DNA from: Acidobacteriota bacterium
GTDB taxonomy: Bacteria; Acidobacteriota; Terriglobia; UBA7540
DNA length: 6,848 nucleotides
Direction of reading: 5' to 3'
Assembly: GCA_021827245.1 (NCBI GenBank)
Contig: JAKAWN010000364.1
Span: 1 to 6,848 of the forward strand
Shown: piece after piece, positions 5,865 to 6,848 of the stretch
How the letters are laid out: each line of letters starts with the position of its first letter
How positions within the stretch are numbered: position 1 is the stretch's first letter
The notes under the pieces: generated by a model
What the model saw: only the letters and a program-made list of their open reading frames with translations
Database searches by the model: none
What the model was told of the DNA's origin: nothing
Translations under genes and position numbers: made by a program

Positions 5865-5885
5865 AGCTCGGATTGTGTCCGAGTT
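5865..5885. repeat. stem-loop candidate
   Basis: CTCGGA (5867-5872) and TCCGAG (5878-5883) pair perfectly around the 5-nt loop TTGTG. The stem extends by a G-U and an A-U pair to 8 bp. No T-run follows. Confidence 0.5.
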
Positions 5886-5901
5886 ACTTACGATAGGAGA
5901 T

Positions 5902-5924
5902 TTGAGCCCCTTAACGCTCAAGGG
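5902..5924. repeat. stem-loop with two competing pairings
   Basis: TTGAGC (5902-5907) pairs with GCTCAA (5916-5921) around an 8-nt loop. Alternatively CCCTT (5908-5912) pairs with AAGGG (5920-5924). The two stems exclude each other. Confidence 0.4.
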
Positions 5925-5943
5925 TCGTTACCAAGAGTCTGAA

Positions 5944-5953
5944 TCGACGTCGA
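5944..5953. repeat. 10-bp perfect palindrome
   Basis: TCGACGTCGA is its own reverse complement. It could be a binding site for a dimeric protein or may be chance. Confidence 0.35.
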
Positions 5954-6039
5954 GCAGTATCCCAGCGATCCGACTCCGTTAAGTCACATGGGTCAGCGGC
6001 TCCATCGATTAATTGATTTATGCAAATTTCTTGATCGCC

Positions 6040-6848
6040 TCAATTGCCCGAGGCATTCGGTTGCTGCGTTTCCTGCGCGACGGATGGTTTGTAAGGCTTA
6101 AGGCCCGCGCGTCCCATTCCGCGCTTCGCTTCCGGATTCTTCATAAATGTCTTCCAGACAAATCCAGTCCGCAGATTCTCAGCCATGAGCATCGTAATCC
6201 CTGTGTCGATCCCAATTACATCCTGGTCATACCAGTTCCTAAGGGGGTTAAAGGCATCAACGAACCCGTATTTACTCCAGGCGCCTTTACCGTAGTTCGT
6301 CTTGATGTTTCGCAGAACCTCAATCGTCGGTCCTGGCAGGAAGGCCAGCGAGCCTCCCGCCGCGCTCGGCACGACGGTCCCATCAATCGGTCCCATCGTT
6401 GGAGGGCCTCCCCAGACCTCGTAGTTGCCCGATTCCGAATCTGAAGCAGTAATGCCCCAGAGATTCTTGCTGTAGTCGGGAAACTGCGGGGCCAGTGCCA
6501 GGCAGAAAATGCGGTGGGCCTCAGTTGCAATTTTCGAGTTAAGAAAATAATCCGCGTATTGGTCGCGTTTCCCACGGAAGTCAAACCATGCCTGGGAATA
6601 CTGGTGGACGAACAAGGGAGCGAACGAACCGATATACCGAAGGCCACGATATTCGAACGTAAGCCTTTTCCACGAGGTCCAGGTTTGTGCTGGCAACGGG
6701 CGGGTATAAGCTCCCATCCCCAACAGATACAGCATCATCAGTTCGCTGTAGTCATCCCACCGGTACGGGAGAAAGCCAATTTCGGGCATCCATCCCATCG
6801 TTAGAAGAGGCGTATCCTCCGCCAGCCAGGACCAATCTGCACGGGATT
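6040..6848 (-). CDS. glucoamylase-family protein (PF10091, GH144-like), 5' end outside window
   Basis: The frame is open to the right edge, so only the C-terminal 268 residues are seen. The first in-window Met (6798) is not the start, because coding signal continues upstream (DWSWLAEDTPLLT before MGWMPE). Family signatures are GFLPYRWDDYSELMMLYLLG near the beginning of the visible part, WFDFRGKRDQYADYFLNS, a Gly/Pro-rich stretch with YEVWGGPPTMGPIDGTVVPSAAGGSLAF, and the C-terminal GIDTGITMLMAENLRTGFVWK. These match the glycoamylase-like domain PF10091, whose studied members in GH144 are endo-beta-1,2-glucanases. Aromatic and acidic residues are plentiful, as expected for an (alpha/alpha)6 barrel sugar-binding cleft. 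Many relatives are exported, but the N-terminus is not visible here. The tail after RAGLKPYKP is polar and probably disordered. Substrate is inferred only at family level. Confidence 0.9.
   Translation of the reverse strand, partial: SRADWSWLAEDTPLLTMGWMPEIGFLPYRWDDYSELMMLYLLGMGAYTRPLPAQTWTSWKRLTFEYRGLRYIGSFAPLFVHQYSQAWFDFRGKRDQYADYFLNSKIATEAHRIFCLALAPQFPDYSKNLWGITASDSESGNYEVWGGPPTMGPIDGTVVPSAAGGSLAFLPGPTIEVLRNIKTNYGKGAWSKYGFVDAFNPLRNWYDQDVIGIDTGITMLMAENLRTGFVWKTFMKNPEAKRGMGRAGLKPYKPSVAQETQQPNASGN

Larger units (their letters stand above)
5324..6039. other. 716-bp region without a convincing gene, rich in small repeats
   Basis: Between the GNAT gene and the glucoamylase-family gene only short frames occur (up to about 67 codons, on either strand). 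None has a good ribosome site or recognisable domain. The stretch from about 5680 to 5955 has a 13-bp direct repeat, three stem-loop candidates and one 10-bp palindrome, listed separately. It could be an old mobile-element or gene remnant, a repeat element, or hold a small RNA. No tRNA or rRNA is recognised. Confidence 0.5.

Noticed and set aside
5840..6010. Possible tRNA or other known RNA gene among the hairpins
   Set aside because: No cloverleaf, no recognisable T-arm sequence and no CCA end could be assembled on either strand.
6013..6804. Plus- and minus-strand frames of 96-143 codons overlapping the glucoamylase-family gene
   Set aside because: Shadows of a gene with strong family signatures.
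1..6848. CRISPR array, intact insertion sequence or transposase
   Set aside because: No regularly spaced repeats beyond the single 13-bp pair, and no transposase motifs in any frame.

Overview
The window looks like a moderately GC-rich chromosome segment from a Gram-negative-type environmental bacterium. My best guess is Acidobacteriota, inferred from the combination of genes (ECF sigma factor, ZAS anti-sigma factor, B-box/LiaF-like membrane proteins, DUF4097 protein, PF10091-type glucoamylase-family protein). No single marker proves it. Nearly all convincing genes lie on the minus strand, so transcription runs from high to low coordinates.

Positions 4252 down to 179 hold the main object: six co-directional genes that look like one envelope-stress operon. 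In order of transcription they are an ECF sigma factor (TTG start, strong RBS), a single-pass anti-sigma factor with a H-x3-C-x2-C zinc motif, a B-box zinc-finger protein with several membrane segments, a 75-aa membrane/coiled-coil protein with PspB-like layout, a 78-aa two-helix LiaI/LiaF-like protein, and a 478-aa protein with LiaF-like helices followed by a large DUF4097-type beta-repeat region. Three of the six carry the same membrane module ending in W-P-[VA]-L-[LI]-I. A housekeeping-type promoter with an extended -10 lies about 80-110 bases upstream of the sigma gene. An open minus-strand frame continues from 177 through the left edge and may be another gene, but this is weak.

Positions 4253-4499 are a non-coding upstream region. 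At 4500-4805 on the plus strand is a 101-aa hydrophobic reading frame that may be a truncated remnant of a larger membrane protein. Convergent to it is a GNAT-family acetyltransferase (5323 to 4826, minus).

Positions 5324-6039 contain no convincing gene. They hold a 13-bp direct repeat 62 bp apart, several perfect inverted repeats and a 10-bp palindrome, suggesting a repeat element or structured RNA region. From 6040 to the right edge is the C-terminal part (268 residues) of a glucoamylase-family (PF10091, GH144-like) protein whose start lies outside the window.

Proposed working model (inference): the anti-sigma factor holds the sigma factor at the membrane. On envelope stress the sigma factor is released and the downstream membrane proteins, which combine parts known from the Psp and Lia systems, sense or protect the membrane.
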